Source of the DNA: Maledivibacter halophilus
GTDB taxonomy: Bacteria; Bacillota; Clostridia; Peptostreptococcales; Caminicellaceae
Length of the DNA stretch: 64,000 nucleotides
Assembly (NCBI RefSeq): GCF_900167445.1
Contig: NZ_FUZT01000014.1
Coordinates: 62,001-126,000, forward strand
Reading direction: 5' to 3'
Shown here: piece after piece, positions 7,964 through 16,088 of the stretch
Layout: every line of letters starts with the position of its first letter
Position numbering within the stretch: position 1 is the first letter of the stretch
Notes under the pieces: model-generated
What the model saw: the letters and a program-made list of their open reading frames with translations, nothing else
What the model was told of the DNA's origin: nothing
Databases searched by the model: none
Translations under genes and position numbers: made by a program

Positions 7964-8593
7964 ATGAGAAAATATGAAATTATTAAAAGAATCGAAGATA
8001 CTGGTATCGTTGCTGTTGTTAGGGCTGAGAATACAGAAAAAGCTATGAATATCTCTAAAGCATGTATGGCAGGTGGAATAGATGCAATAGAAATTACTTT
8101 TACTGTTCCAGGAGCACATAAAGTAATTGAAGATTTAACTAATGAGTTCGGTGATAAGCTTTTGGTAGGTGCAGGTACTGTCCTTGACAGTGAAACAGCA
8201 AGAATAGCTATACTAGCTGGAGCAAAATACATAGTTAGTGCAGCCTTTGATTTAGATACTGCAAAACTATGTAATAGATATCAAATTCCTTATATGCCAG
8301 GCTGCATGACTATAACTGAAATTATTAGGGCTATGGAAGCCGGTGCAGATATTATTAAAGTATTTCCTGGAAGTGCCTTTGGACCATCGGTTATAAAAGC
8401 CATTAGAGGACCTCTTCCACAAGCTGTGCTTATGCCAACCGGTGGAGTTAGTCTAGATAATGTTGATCAGTGGATTAAAAATGGCTGTGTTGCAGTTGGA
8501 GCCGGTGGAGCCTTAACTAAAGGTTCATCAGAAGATATAACTGAAACAGCTAAAAAATTTGTTGCAAAAATTAAAGAAGCTAGAAATTCTTAA
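7964..8593 (+). CDS. eda: 2-dehydro-3-deoxy-phosphogluconate (KDPG) aldolase
   Basis: This enzyme cleaves KDPG to pyruvate and glyceraldehyde-3-phosphate, the last step of hexuronate catabolism. At 209 residues it has the normal size. The Schiff-base lysine is Lys132 in ADIIKVFPGS and the catalytic Glu43 lies in IEITFTVPG; GAGTVLD and PTGGVSLDN are further family motifs. The start has AGGAGGG upstream. It is followed after 193 bases by a KDG kinase on the same strand, and it completes the glucuronate route encoded at 34-45 kb. Confidence 0.95.
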   Translation: MRKYEIIKRIEDTGIVAVVRAENTEKAMNISKACMAGGIDAIEITFTVPGAHKVIEDLTNEFGDKLLVGAGTVLDSETARIAILAGAKYIVSAAFDLDTAKLCNRYQIPYMPGCMTITEIIRAMEAGADIIKVFPGSAFGPSVIKAIRGPLPQAVLMPTGGVSLDNVDQWIKNGCVAVGAGGALTKGSSEDITETAKKFVAKIKEARNS

Positions 8594-8610
8594 ATATATA
8601 ATGCTAATTT

Positions 8611-8735
8611 ACGGTCGTAGCCACTGAGAATTCTTTTGTCTCATGTAATAAACCTGTTTTAATTATATATTTGAATGATAAACAGGTTCATAAAAATCGC
8701 CGGCGAGGAAACCTCAGGGGCTACTTCCTTACTTA
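8611..8735 (+). ncRNA. Candidate structured RNA element between eda and kdgK
   Basis: GTAGCC-A-CTGAG (8617-8628) can pair with CTCAG-G-GGCTAC (8713-8724), 11 pairs around one A/G mismatch. Inside it AACCTGTTT (8651-8659) pairs with AAACAGGTT (8680-8688), TGAG with CTCA (8625-8643), and GAGG-AAA-CCTC forms a hairpin at 8705-8715 that competes with the closing helix. It is far more G+C-rich than the surrounding spacer. I do not recognise it as a known riboswitch class. It may be an attenuator, riboswitch or processing element for the downstream kinase. Confidence 0.5.
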
Positions 8736-8786
8736 AATTTTTTATACGAATCTATATATTACTAATTTATTAATGGAGGTATTACT

Positions 8787-9809
8787 ATGAAGAAAGTAGT
8801 TACTATGGGAGAAATAATGCTTAGACTTTCTACCCCAAGATATGAAAGGTTCATTCAAGCGGATTCCTTTGATGTTGTATATGGTGGTGGAGAAGCAAAT
8901 GTTGCTGTTTCTTTAGCAAACTATGGACTAGATTCTCATTTTGTATCAAAGCTACCTGAAAACCCAATTGGAGATAGTGCAGTAAATCATTTAAGAAGAT
9001 TTGGAGTGAATACTGACTATATTGCAAGGGGTGGAGATAGAGTTGGTATCTATTATCTAGAAACAGGTGCTTCTATGAGACCTTCTAAGGTTGTTTATGA
9101 TAGAGCTAATTCATCTATATCTGAAGCTGATATAAAGGATTTTGATTTTGATGAAATATTTAAAGATGCTGAGTGGTTCCATTTTTCAGGAATTACACCA
9201 GCTTTAAGTGAAAAAGCTACTCTACTTACAGAAGAAGCTCTAAAAGCTGCTAAAAAGCATGGAGTTACAGTATCTGTTGACTTGAATTACAGAAAAAAAT
9301 TATGGACTCCCCAGAGAGCTAAAGAAGTTATGACTAATTTAATGAAATATGTTGATGTTTGTATAGGAAATGAAGAAGATGCTGAAAAGGTACTTGGCTT
9401 TAAACCTGGTAATACAGATGTAACTACTGGAGAACTAGAGCTTGAAGGTTATAAAAGCATATTTAAACAAATGAAGGAAACCTTTGATTTTAAATATGTA
9501 GTTACAACCTTAAGGGAAAGTTATTCTGCTTCTGATAATGGATGGTCAGCTCTAATCTATGATGGAAATGAATTCTATCATTCTAAAAAGTATGATGTAA
9601 GAATCGTTGATAGAGTTGGCGGAGGTGATTCCTTCGCTGGCGGATTAATCTATTCCCTTATATCCGGAAAAGATTATAAAGATGCTTTAGAATTTGCAGT
9701 TGCTGCATCTGCTTTAAAGCATACAATCCATGGAGATTTTAATCTAGTTTCTGTAGATGAAGTTGAAGCTTTAGCAAAGGGAGATGCTTCCGGTAGGGTT
9801 CAAAGATAA
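8787..9809 (+). CDS. kdgK: 2-keto-3-deoxygluconate kinase (second copy)
   Basis: A 340-residue PfkB-family kinase with GGGEANVAVSLANYG near residue 32 and the catalytic motif VDRVGGGDSFAGGL near the C-terminus. It is longer than the kinase at 687 and only distantly similar to it. A clear ribosome site (GGAGG) precedes the ATG. Its position after KDPG aldolase makes KDG the expected substrate. The upstream spacer holds a paired RNA-like element that could control it independently of eda. Confidence 0.9.
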   Translation: MKKVVTMGEIMLRLSTPRYERFIQADSFDVVYGGGEANVAVSLANYGLDSHFVSKLPENPIGDSAVNHLRRFGVNTDYIARGGDRVGIYYLETGASMRPSKVVYDRANSSISEADIKDFDFDEIFKDAEWFHFSGITPALSEKATLLTEEALKAAKKHGVTVSVDLNYRKKLWTPQRAKEVMTNLMKYVDVCIGNEEDAEKVLGFKPGNTDVTTGELELEGYKSIFKQMKETFDFKYVVTTLRESYSASDNGWSALIYDGNEFYHSKKYDVRIVDRVGGGDSFAGGLIYSLISGKDYKDALEFAVAASALKHTIHGDFNLVSVDEVEALAKGDASGRVQR

Positions 9810-9878
9810 TTGAAAATAATGCTATTAATGAGTATTTTTACTCATTTCATATATATTTGTATTTCCTCACATTCCAAC

Positions 9879-9904
9879 AAAAAACTGCTTATGAGCAGTT
9901 TTTT
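9879..9904. terminator. Bidirectional terminator between convergent genes
   Basis: AAAAAACTGCT (9879-9889) pairs with AGCAGTTTTTT (9894-9904) around TATG. It separates the rightward kdgK from the leftward hydrolase. A smaller hairpin AATGAGT/ACTCATT stands at about 9827-9845. Confidence 0.85.
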
Positions 9905-9921
9905 GTGATTTTTAATCATAT

Positions 9922-10509
9922 CTATTTAATAAATCTTAAATTATCCTGGGCACTTATAACATTCAACATCATTTCATTACCCTTGGGTGTAAAATGTAAT
10001 CCATCAATATAAATATCCTTGGTATTTTCCTCTGTTATCTTTTCATCTAACTCTTTACAAAAGTCTATCACTTGCACATTAAAAATCTTACTAAATTCCA
10101 TAATCCACTTTCTCAATTTTAATAATTCTTTATTTACCCTTTCAAAATTAGTTATACTAGACCAATATTTTTGTGCCATGTAGGGCTCAGTAAGGGGCTG
10201 GGTTCCAATAATAGGTATTATATTATTTCCATAGGATTGATGCACCATGGTAGAAATATTGGATCTAATAATATTCAAAGGAACTCCCATAATCAAATCA
10301 TTGGCTCCTCCCATAATAAGTACATAAAAGGGCTTATTGTCTACAACATCCCGATAAAATCTTGAGAGCATTCCTCCGGTAGAATCACCATTGATACCTT
10401 TATTTAGTACCTTAATATCATACTTGTTTTCCATTAGTTTCGTCCAAACCTCTGACCTTCTTACTTTAAATCCATAGGTCAAACTATCACCAATACAAAC
10501 TATTTTCAA
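9922..10509 (-). CDS. SGNH/GDSL-type lipase or esterase
   Basis: The product is 195 residues if translation starts at the TTG at 10509, which has AAAGGAG nine bases upstream; the ATG at 10572 has no ribosome site. The block I motif VCIGDSLTYGF carries the nucleophile serine, MGGANDL is block III, and DGLHFTPKG supplies the Asp and His of the triad. There is no signal peptide, so it is probably cytoplasmic. Related proteins deacylate lipids, peptidoglycan or sugars; the substrate here is unknown. It is flanked by terminators and appears monocistronic. Confidence 0.85.
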   Translation of the reverse strand: MKIVCIGDSLTYGFKVRRSEVWTKLMENKYDIKVLNKGINGDSTGGMLSRFYRDVVDNKPFYVLIMGGANDLIMGVPLNIIRSNISTMVHQSYGNNIIPIIGTQPLTEPYMAQKYWSSITNFERVNKELLKLRKWIMEFSKIFNVQVIDFCKELDEKITEENTKDIYIDGLHFTPKGNEMMLNVISAQDNLRFIK

Positions 10510-10639
10510 GATTATTAGCTCCTTTCTTATAGATATGCAGTTTTTTAAAATCCTATATAAAGATTTAATCAATACTACATCTATTAATATATTTTATCAG
10601 ATTTTGTAATTTATCACTGGATAAATAGAACATTTTAAT

Positions 10640-10681
10640 AAAAGCTTTAGAATTTTTATTAATAAAAATTCTAAAGCTTTT
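10640..10681. terminator. Long perfect palindrome, terminator of the MacAB-like operon
   Basis: AAAAGCTTTAGAATTTTTATT (10640-10660) is followed directly by its exact reverse complement (10661-10681). It lies just past the stop of the permease gene and has T-rich ends on both strands. Confidence 0.8.
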
Positions 10682-10691
10682 TTAAAGTTAA

Positions 10692-11870
10692 CTATTCAAA
10701 TCGTAGTGCATCAATAGGTTTCAATTTGGCTGCTTTATTGGCTGGATATATTCCAAAAATAACTCCAACTGCCAATGAAAAACAAAATGCCAATAAAATA
10801 ATTTCAATACTAACCTTAGTTTGAAGTGGTGTGAATTTTGTTACAGCACTACTTACACCAATTCCCAGTAAAATACCGATTATTCCACCTACACCGCTTA
10901 CTACACTGGATTCTATTAAAAATTGTAAAAGTATATTTTTACGCTGAGCACCTATTGCCTTTCTAATACCTATTTCCCTAGTTCTTTCTGTCACTGATAC
11001 AAACATTATATTCATAATCCCGATACCTCCAACCAATAGAGATATACCAGCAATCCCCCCAAGCATTAAGGTAAGAATCCTTGTTGTCTTATTTACTTCT
11101 TTTAATATTTCTTCAGGGGTATATATATAAAATTGTCTTGAATATTCATCCTCTGGAGGATATAACTTTTCTAAAGATTTCTTTATTTCCTCAGAAAGGT
11201 TTATTACTTCATCCTTACTTTTTGCTTCAATCATGATGTTGTCTATTCCCTTTTTTCTCATAACCCTCTGCATAGTTGTAATAGGAATATATACCTCTTC
11301 TTCTGACATCATAAACATTGAAGCTTCTTTATCTTCAGCTACACCTATAACCTTATAAACTTCTCCGTTTATTTTTATATCTTTACCAATAGGGTCTTCG
11401 CCCTTAAAAAAGGTCTCCATCATCATATTATTTATCACTGCAACCTTTTGACGATATTCTATATCAAGGGGGGCAATAAACCTTCCCTTTGAAAGTTTTT
11501 GATCATTCAATCCAATATAATTACTATCGGCGCCCTTAATAGGAAAGCTCTGTTTAGCATCCTTATACTTTACCTCACCATTAGAATTTAAGAGGGCCGA
11601 TACACTTTTTACATCAAATTTTTCATAATAATCCATCGTGTCTTCATAGTCCATAAGCTTATTAGGGTCCTTTGGGAAAAGGTTAATATTCACAATATTT
11701 GATCCCTTTTCCAAGTCAGCAGTTATTGTAGCAGTTGCTCCTTGACCTATGGATACTAAAACTATTATGGAAAAGACACCTATTATTACTCCCAGCATCG
11801 TCAGTAAGGATCTCAATTTATTAGAAACTATTTCTTTAATAGAAAGTTTTATTATTGTAAGTAAATCCAT
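10692..11870 (-). CDS. MacB-type ABC transporter permease (FtsX family)
   Basis: The product is 392 residues. It has one transmembrane helix near residues 22-42 after a cytoplasmic start, an extracytoplasmic MacB_PCD domain, and three C-terminal helices (from about residue 268) of the FtsX fold; TERTREIGIRKAIGAQRKNIL is a hallmark of the coupling loop. Such permeases work with a LolD/MacB-type ATPase and an adaptor to export peptides, antibiotics or lipids. It follows the ATPase gene by 11 bases. In a Gram-positive cell this is a one-membrane exporter. Substrate unknown. Confidence 0.88.
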   Translation of the reverse strand: MDLLTIIKLSIKEIVSNKLRSLLTMLGVIIGVFSIIVLVSIGQGATATITADLEKGSNIVNINLFPKDPNKLMDYEDTMDYYEKFDVKSVSALLNSNGEVKYKDAKQSFPIKGADSNYIGLNDQKLSKGRFIAPLDIEYRQKVAVINNMMMETFFKGEDPIGKDIKINGEVYKVIGVAEDKEASMFMMSEEEVYIPITTMQRVMRKKGIDNIMIEAKSKDEVINLSEEIKKSLEKLYPPEDEYSRQFYIYTPEEILKEVNKTTRILTLMLGGIAGISLLVGGIGIMNIMFVSVTERTREIGIRKAIGAQRKNILLQFLIESSVVSGVGGIIGILLGIGVSSAVTKFTPLQTKVSIEIILLAFCFSLAVGVIFGIYPANKAAKLKPIDALRFE

Positions 11871-11881
11871 TTTTATCCCCT

Positions 11882-12571
11882 CTATATCTGATTTATTTCG
11901 CCTACAATTTCCCCATCCTTTATTTCGATTATTCTGTTGGCCAGCTTTGCCACATCTTGGTCATGGGTTATCAGTATTACAGTAATTCCTTTTTTATTTA
12001 AATCTACTAGAATATCCATTACTTCATCACTTGATTTACTGTCTAGATTTCCAGTTGGTTCATCGGCTAGAATCAATGGAGGTTTTCCTGCGAGGGCCCT
12101 GGCAATAGCTACTCTTTGCTGCTGCCCTCCTGACATTTCTGAGGGTTTATGCTTTAGTCTATCTTTAAGACCTACCATTTCCAGGGATTTCAATACATTT
12201 TCTCTACGCTTTTTCTTATCTACACCTTTATATAATAAAGGAAGCTCAACATTTTCATAGGCGTTTAACTTTGGAAGCAAATTAAACTTTTGAAAAATAA
12301 AACCTATTTTTCTATTTCTTACAATTGCTAGTTCCTTTTCGCTATAGGCATTAATATCCTTTGAATCCAATAAATATTCTCCAAATGTACATGTATCCAA
12401 ACAGCCCATTATATTCATCAGTGTAGATTTACCTGAGCCACTTGCGCCGATTATAGAAACAAACTCTCCCTGCTTTATATCTATTGATATTCCCTTTAAA
12501 ACCTCTACTTCTAAAGGTCCTGTTTTATAGGTTTTCCTTATATCCTTCATTTGTATTATTGATTTTTCCAT
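11882..12571 (-). CDS. ABC transporter ATP-binding protein (LolD/MacB type)
   Basis: A 229-residue nucleotide-binding subunit with Walker A GASGSGKSTL, signature MSGGQQQRVAIARAL, Walker B LILADEPTGNLD and the switch histidine in VILITHDQD. It lies between the adaptor (1-base gap upstream) and the permease (11-base gap downstream), so the three form one operon and one exporter. The subfamily (MacB/LolD/BceA-like) drives mechanotransmission-type exporters. Confidence 0.93.
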   Translation of the reverse strand: MEKSIIQMKDIRKTYKTGPLEVEVLKGISIDIKQGEFVSIIGASGSGKSTLMNIMGCLDTCTFGEYLLDSKDINAYSEKELAIVRNRKIGFIFQKFNLLPKLNAYENVELPLLYKGVDKKKRRENVLKSLEMVGLKDRLKHKPSEMSGGQQQRVAIARALAGKPPLILADEPTGNLDSKSSDEVMDILVDLNKKGITVILITHDQDVAKLANRIIEIKDGEIVGEINQI

Positions 12572-12572
12572 T

Positions 12573-14099
12573 TTAATATACAGTCCCCTTTAATACTTTA
12601 TCTCCTTCTTTTAATTTATCCGAATTAATTTCTGCAAAATCCTTGGATACCAGTCCAACCTCTATTTCAATTTCCTTGGCTTCTCCATTTTCATCCTGCA
12701 TATTTATATAATATTTTCCTTCTCTTTCATTTACACAGTCTACCGGAACCATTAATACATTTTCCTTAGAATCCAGTAGAATTTTCACACTGGCACTCAT
12801 ACCAAGCTTTAAATTCTTTGGATCATCTATACTTATAGTAACATCAAAGGTTGCAATCCCATTTTCAATTTTTCCTACTTCAGATATATCAGTTACTTTT
12901 CCTTTAAAATTTACATCTTCTAAGGCAGGCACATTTATAACGGCTTCCTGACCTTTTCTGATTTTTAGAATATCTAATTCATCTACAGGAATAGTCACCT
13001 CTAAATTATCTAAATCTGCCACCTTTGCTACTACTTCCTCAGAAAGTATATTTTCACCAGAAACTACATCTAGCTTTATTAAGGTTCCTGAAATAGGTGC
13101 ATATATAGCATCCTCATTCAGCTCTTTCTTTTTATTATTCAATTCCAATTTTTTGTTTCTTAATCGCTTTTCTTGAATTTCAATCTCCCTTAAATGATCC
13201 TCATTGCTGATTTTTCCAAGAATATCCCCTTTATTAATTTTCTGATTTTCTTCAACATTTATTTCACTTAATGTCCCAGCAATCTTAAACTCTACGATTT
13301 TATTAGTTTTCCATTTTAACTTGCTAGATTTATTTTGTGATGTATAATAGAATCCACCTTTGTTAATTTTTACTTGAACCTCATTACCTTCAATCAAAGC
13401 TCCAGGATTTTTTAATTCAATGGTTACATCATGCATCAATCCACCATTTTCTGTTCCATAGCCTTCCTTGCTTATTTTAGTAATTTTCCCCTTTATTGTT
13501 TGATAGCTTCCCAGTAAAACAACATCTACATTATCGCCAATATTCATTTTTTCAACTTGTTTATTACTAAAGGGGGCAACTACTTCTAAAATGCTTTTAT
13601 CAATAATTCTTAAGAATTTTTGATTATTCGATATTTCTTCCCCTTCTTCTACAAAAATTTCACTAATTGTACCGGAAACAGAAGATTTTACTATTAGATT
13701 CTCAGCTTCTTCCTTTAATTCTTCAAGCTCACTTTCTGCTTCAAAAACATTTAAATCACTTTGCTCTATTGTTATGCTGTCGGATTCATCTCTCAAATCC
13801 AATATTATATCTTCCTTATTTACTTTCTGTCCTTCACTGGCATATAGATTTCCTACTGTTCCATTCTTTTTCGTTTTCAATTCCTTTACTACTTTAGATT
13901 GAATATTCCCTGTTCCAGTTATATTTGTCTCAATATTCCCTTTTTCCACAACGGCAGTATTGTCTAAACCAATATTATTTTCTTCTAAATTATTCATGCC
14001 TTCAATATTTGATTTTTTCTTAAAATTCAAAAACAATGCTGTTCCTACTGCAATTACTACAATAATCACAAGTCCAATTTTTAAATATTTTTTCTTCAC
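12573..14099 (-). CDS. HlyD/MacA-like periplasmic-type adaptor subunit with duplicated hairpin region
   Basis: The 508-residue product has one N-terminal membrane anchor (about residues 6-25). It then carries two lipoyl/barrel-sandwich modules, one around GTVGNLYASEGQKVNKED and one around GTLSEINVEENQKINKGD. Charged coiled-coil segments and a C-terminal beta-barrel with VMVPVDCVNEREGKYYI follow. MacA homologues are usually nearer 350-400 residues, so the extra module is notable. It is the first gene of the exporter operon. A Bce-type operator lies 122-135 bases upstream of the ATG. Confidence 0.85.
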   Translation of the reverse strand: MKKKYLKIGLVIIVVIAVGTALFLNFKKKSNIEGMNNLEENNIGLDNTAVVEKGNIETNITGTGNIQSKVVKELKTKKNGTVGNLYASEGQKVNKEDIILDLRDESDSITIEQSDLNVFEAESELEELKEEAENLIVKSSVSGTISEIFVEEGEEISNNQKFLRIIDKSILEVVAPFSNKQVEKMNIGDNVDVVLLGSYQTIKGKITKISKEGYGTENGGLMHDVTIELKNPGALIEGNEVQVKINKGGFYYTSQNKSSKLKWKTNKIVEFKIAGTLSEINVEENQKINKGDILGKISNEDHLREIEIQEKRLRNKKLELNNKKKELNEDAIYAPISGTLIKLDVVSGENILSEEVVAKVADLDNLEVTIPVDELDILKIRKGQEAVINVPALEDVNFKGKVTDISEVGKIENGIATFDVTISIDDPKNLKLGMSASVKILLDSKENVLMVPVDCVNEREGKYYINMQDENGEAKEIEIEVGLVSKDFAEINSDKLKEGDKVLKGTVY

Positions 14100-14220
14100 T
14101 TAATACAACTCCTTGTGTAATTTATTCAAGCTAAAAACAACTATAATATTATATAGCAAACATTATACATAATTTATACTACAAAGTCCATTCATTTAAC
14201 TTACAAAACAATTCATAAAC

Positions 14221-14234
14221 TTACATTTTTGTCA
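14221..14234 (-). promoter_or_regulatory. Bce-type response-regulator site before the MacAB-like operon
   Basis: On the minus strand it reads TGACA-AAAA-TGTAA, an exact match to the TNACA-N4-TGTAA consensus described for BceR-like regulators of Firmicutes. The matching two-component system is encoded at 50.4-52.1 kb. A TATAAT box for the exporter operon follows downstream on the same strand. Confidence 0.6.
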
Positions 14235-14263
14235 CCTACCCAATTGAACTTTTAATTTCTTTA

Positions 14264-14374
14264 TCTATATAGATTTCCCATAGTAAAATTTAATTTATAC
14301 GTATCAAAATATCCAGCATTTCTAAGGATTTTTGAGATGTATAAATTAACTATTTTACTGGAATATCTATATAC
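14264..14374 (-). repeat. Repeat family A, palindromic copy A2
   Basis: It matches the reverse complement of 252-364 at about 95%, starting CTATATAGATTTCCCATAG and ending TTACTGGAATATCTATAT. The two copies are inverted and 14 kb apart. Confidence 0.85.
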
Positions 14375-14449
14375 TTATAATTACAATACCATAAATCATT
14401 CGACAATTTTCTTAATATTTTTTTAATATTTTGCATTCTTTTTATAAGT

Positions 14450-14569
14450 GAGCAAATTGCATAATTACCTTCTGTAAAAACTATCTACTACATATAGTTT
14501 AAAAATCTCCAAAGACATACCATATATATTATGCAACCCAGCCAAGTTAGAATTATGCAATTTCCTCAA
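14450..14569 (-). repeat. Repeat family B, copy B2
   Basis: A 120-bp element with inverted ends GAGCAAATTGCATAATTAC and GAATTATGCAATTTCCTCAA. Its reverse complement aligns along its length with the copy at 45936-46096, including GGCTGGGTTGCATA and ATGTAGTAGATA. Confidence 0.8.
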
Positions 14570-14589
14570 GTATTATAAATTTCAAAGAA

Positions 14590-14655
14590 AATAATGAATG
14601 CTTCTGGGATTTTTTTAATGTATAGATTTACTTTCCAATTTTATTCACTATATAT
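14590..14655 (-). repeat. Degenerate half copy of repeat family A
   Basis: GAATGCTTCTGGGATTTTTT and GTATAGATTTACTTTCC followed by CACTATATAT resemble the right halves of the copies at 14264-14374 and 32999-33090. Similarity is partial. Confidence 0.35.
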
Positions 14656-14660
14656 TTGGA

Positions 14661-14726
14661 TTTACAATTTTATGGATTAATGATATACTAATATTGAAAA
14701 GAGAACGATGTTCTATTAGATGGAAC
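14661..14726 (+). promoter_or_regulatory. Promoter and palindromic operators of the 2-oxoacid:ferredoxin oxidoreductase operon
   Basis: TTTACA (14661-14666), a 17-base spacer and TATACT (14684-14689) form a vegetative-type promoter. GAAC-GAT-GTTC (14703-14713) lies just past the expected start of transcription and is followed by N9-GAAC (14723-14726). The same arrangement GAAC-N3-GTTC-N9-GAAC occurs, in the matching orientation, before the molybdoenzyme operon (28117 to 28094). A repressor site at the transcript start is the simplest reading. Confidence 0.65.
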
Positions 14727-14803
14727 GGATATAAAAACAATTATTAGAACCGTACTCATAAAAATAGTACACATAGGACTCTAAGTTAGGAGGGAATTTT
14801 ATC

Positions 14804-15001
14804 ATGAAAGTAAAGGTTAATTCAAAAAGATGCAAACAATGTGGACTATGCTTGGTGAACTGTCCTAAAAATGCAATAACATTCACAAAAAATTTCAATG
14901 AATTTGGATACAGAACTGTAGTAATAGACGATGATAAATGCATAGCCTGCGGTATTTGCTATACTATGTGCCCAGATGGGGTATACGAAATTTTAGGTTA
15001 A
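14804..15001 (+). CDS. 2-oxoacid:ferredoxin oxidoreductase, ferredoxin-like delta subunit
   Basis: A 65-residue protein with two 4Fe-4S motifs, CKQCGLCLVNCP and CIACGICYTMCP. It is the electron-transfer subunit of KorABCD/VorABCD-type enzymes and passes electrons from the thiamine-pyrophosphate subunit to ferredoxin. GGAGGG precedes the ATG. It is first in a four-gene operon with alpha, beta and gamma subunits. Confidence 0.92.
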   Translation: MKVKVNSKRCKQCGLCLVNCPKNAITFTKNFNEFGYRTVVIDDDKCIACGICYTMCPDGVYEILG

Positions 15002-15027
15002 TACATAATTTAAGGAGGAAAAAAATT

Positions 15028-16086
15028 ATGGGAGATATGATCAAAGGTAATGAAGCTATAGCTGAAGCTGCAATAAGGGCCGGAGCAAGACTATACGCAG
15101 GATACCCAATAACTCCATCTACAGAAATAATGGAATATTTATCATGGCGTATGAATGAGGTTGGTGGAACATTTATACAGGCTGAAAGTGAAATAGCTGG
15201 AATAAACATGGTAATAGGTGGAGCAGCATGTGGAGTTAGAAGCTTTACTGCCTCTTCTGGTCCTGGAATAAGTTTAAAACAGGAAGGTATTTCTCAATTA
15301 TATGATGAAGAACTAGCTGCAGTTGTAATCAATGTTGTTAGATATGGCAATGGCATAGGAACTCTACACACATCCCAATGTGACTATTTGAGGGAAACAA
15401 GGGGTGGTGGAAACGGGGACTACAGACCAATTGTACTATCCCCTGCAAGTATTCAGGAAGCCGTTGATTTAATTGGATTAGCCTTTGACCTTGCTGAAAA
15501 ATATAGAACTGTTTGTACACTTATGACAGAGGGAGCCCTAGGACAAATGATGGAACCCTGTGACCTTCCTAAATTTAAGGAAGTCAAAAGACACACCTGG
15601 GGTTTTGACGGAAAATACTCATATAAAAAGGTTGGTATTTTCGATAGAGATTCTATGAAAGAAGCCACCTTATTAAATAAAAAACACAATACCATTAAAG
15701 AAAATGAACAAAGATGGGAAGATGGAGATGTAGAAGATGCAGATTATATCTTTGTATCCTATGGATTACCAGGAAGGTCTACTCAAGGTGCAGTTAAACA
15801 GCTTAGAGCAGAAGGTTATAAAGTAGGGTTTATTAGGCCAATTACTGCATGGCCATTTCCAGAAAAAGCCTTTACTAAAGTGAATCCTAATGTTAAGGGC
15901 TTTATTACAGTTGAATCTAATGCAACTGGACAAATGGTGGATGATGTTGCATTAACAGTTAAAAAATACTTAAAAGCAGATATTCCAATCTTTTGCTTAC
16001 CCTATGTCTATGGAATACCAGCCATGAAAACTATAAAATCTGACTTTGCTAAAATAATATCCGGCGAAATTAAGGAGGTATACTAA
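15028..16086 (+). CDS. 2-oxoacid:ferredoxin oxidoreductase subunit alpha (KorA/VorB type)
   Basis: The product is 352 residues from the ATG at 15028, which has AAGGAGG before it; an in-frame start at 14938 would overlap the ferredoxin gene and lacks a ribosome site. The typical N-terminus MIKGNEAIAEAAIRAGARLYAGYPITPSTE in two parts (GNEAIAEAAIRAG and YPITPSTEIMEYL) belongs to domain I of the alpha subunit. The enzyme oxidatively decarboxylates 2-oxoacids to acyl-CoA with reduction of ferredoxin. The nearby aminotransferase and Ptb/Buk favour branched-chain or similar 2-oxoacids. Sequence alone does not separate 2-oxoisovalerate from 2-oxoglutarate specificity. Confidence 0.9.
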   Translation: MGDMIKGNEAIAEAAIRAGARLYAGYPITPSTEIMEYLSWRMNEVGGTFIQAESEIAGINMVIGGAACGVRSFTASSGPGISLKQEGISQLYDEELAAVVINVVRYGNGIGTLHTSQCDYLRETRGGGNGDYRPIVLSPASIQEAVDLIGLAFDLAEKYRTVCTLMTEGALGQMMEPCDLPKFKEVKRHTWGFDGKYSYKKVGIFDRDSMKEATLLNKKHNTIKENEQRWEDGDVEDADYIFVSYGLPGRSTQGAVKQLRAEGYKVGFIRPITAWPFPEKAFTKVNPNVKGFITVESNATGQMVDDVALTVKKYLKADIPIFCLPYVYGIPAMKTIKSDFAKIISGEIKEVY

Positions 16087-16088
16087 TT

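Larger units (their letters stand above)
14100..14803. other. Gene-free 0.7-kb spacer with operators, repeats and a promoter
   Basis: Between the divergent exporter and ferredoxin-oxidoreductase operons. It contains a Bce-type operator (14221), repeat A2 (14264-14374), repeat B2 (14450-14569), a probable half copy of family A (14590-14655) and the promoter/operator of the rightward operon (14661-14726). No ORF is credible. Confidence 0.75.

Noticed and set aside
8620-8626. GCCACTG, which resembles the conserved box of cobalamin riboswitches, in the eda-kdgK spacer
   Set aside because: The other conserved parts of a cobalamin riboswitch are absent and the element is too short; the genes downstream have no tie to cobalamin.
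12570-14110. True tripartite MacAB-TolC efflux system
   Set aside because: The rest of the window points to a Gram-positive cell and no outer-membrane channel gene is present; only the adaptor-ATPase-permease set is supported.
14938-15027. Longer start for the ferredoxin oxidoreductase alpha subunit
   Set aside because: It would overlap the ferredoxin gene and has no ribosome site; AAGGAGG sits before the ATG at 15028, which also matches family N-termini.
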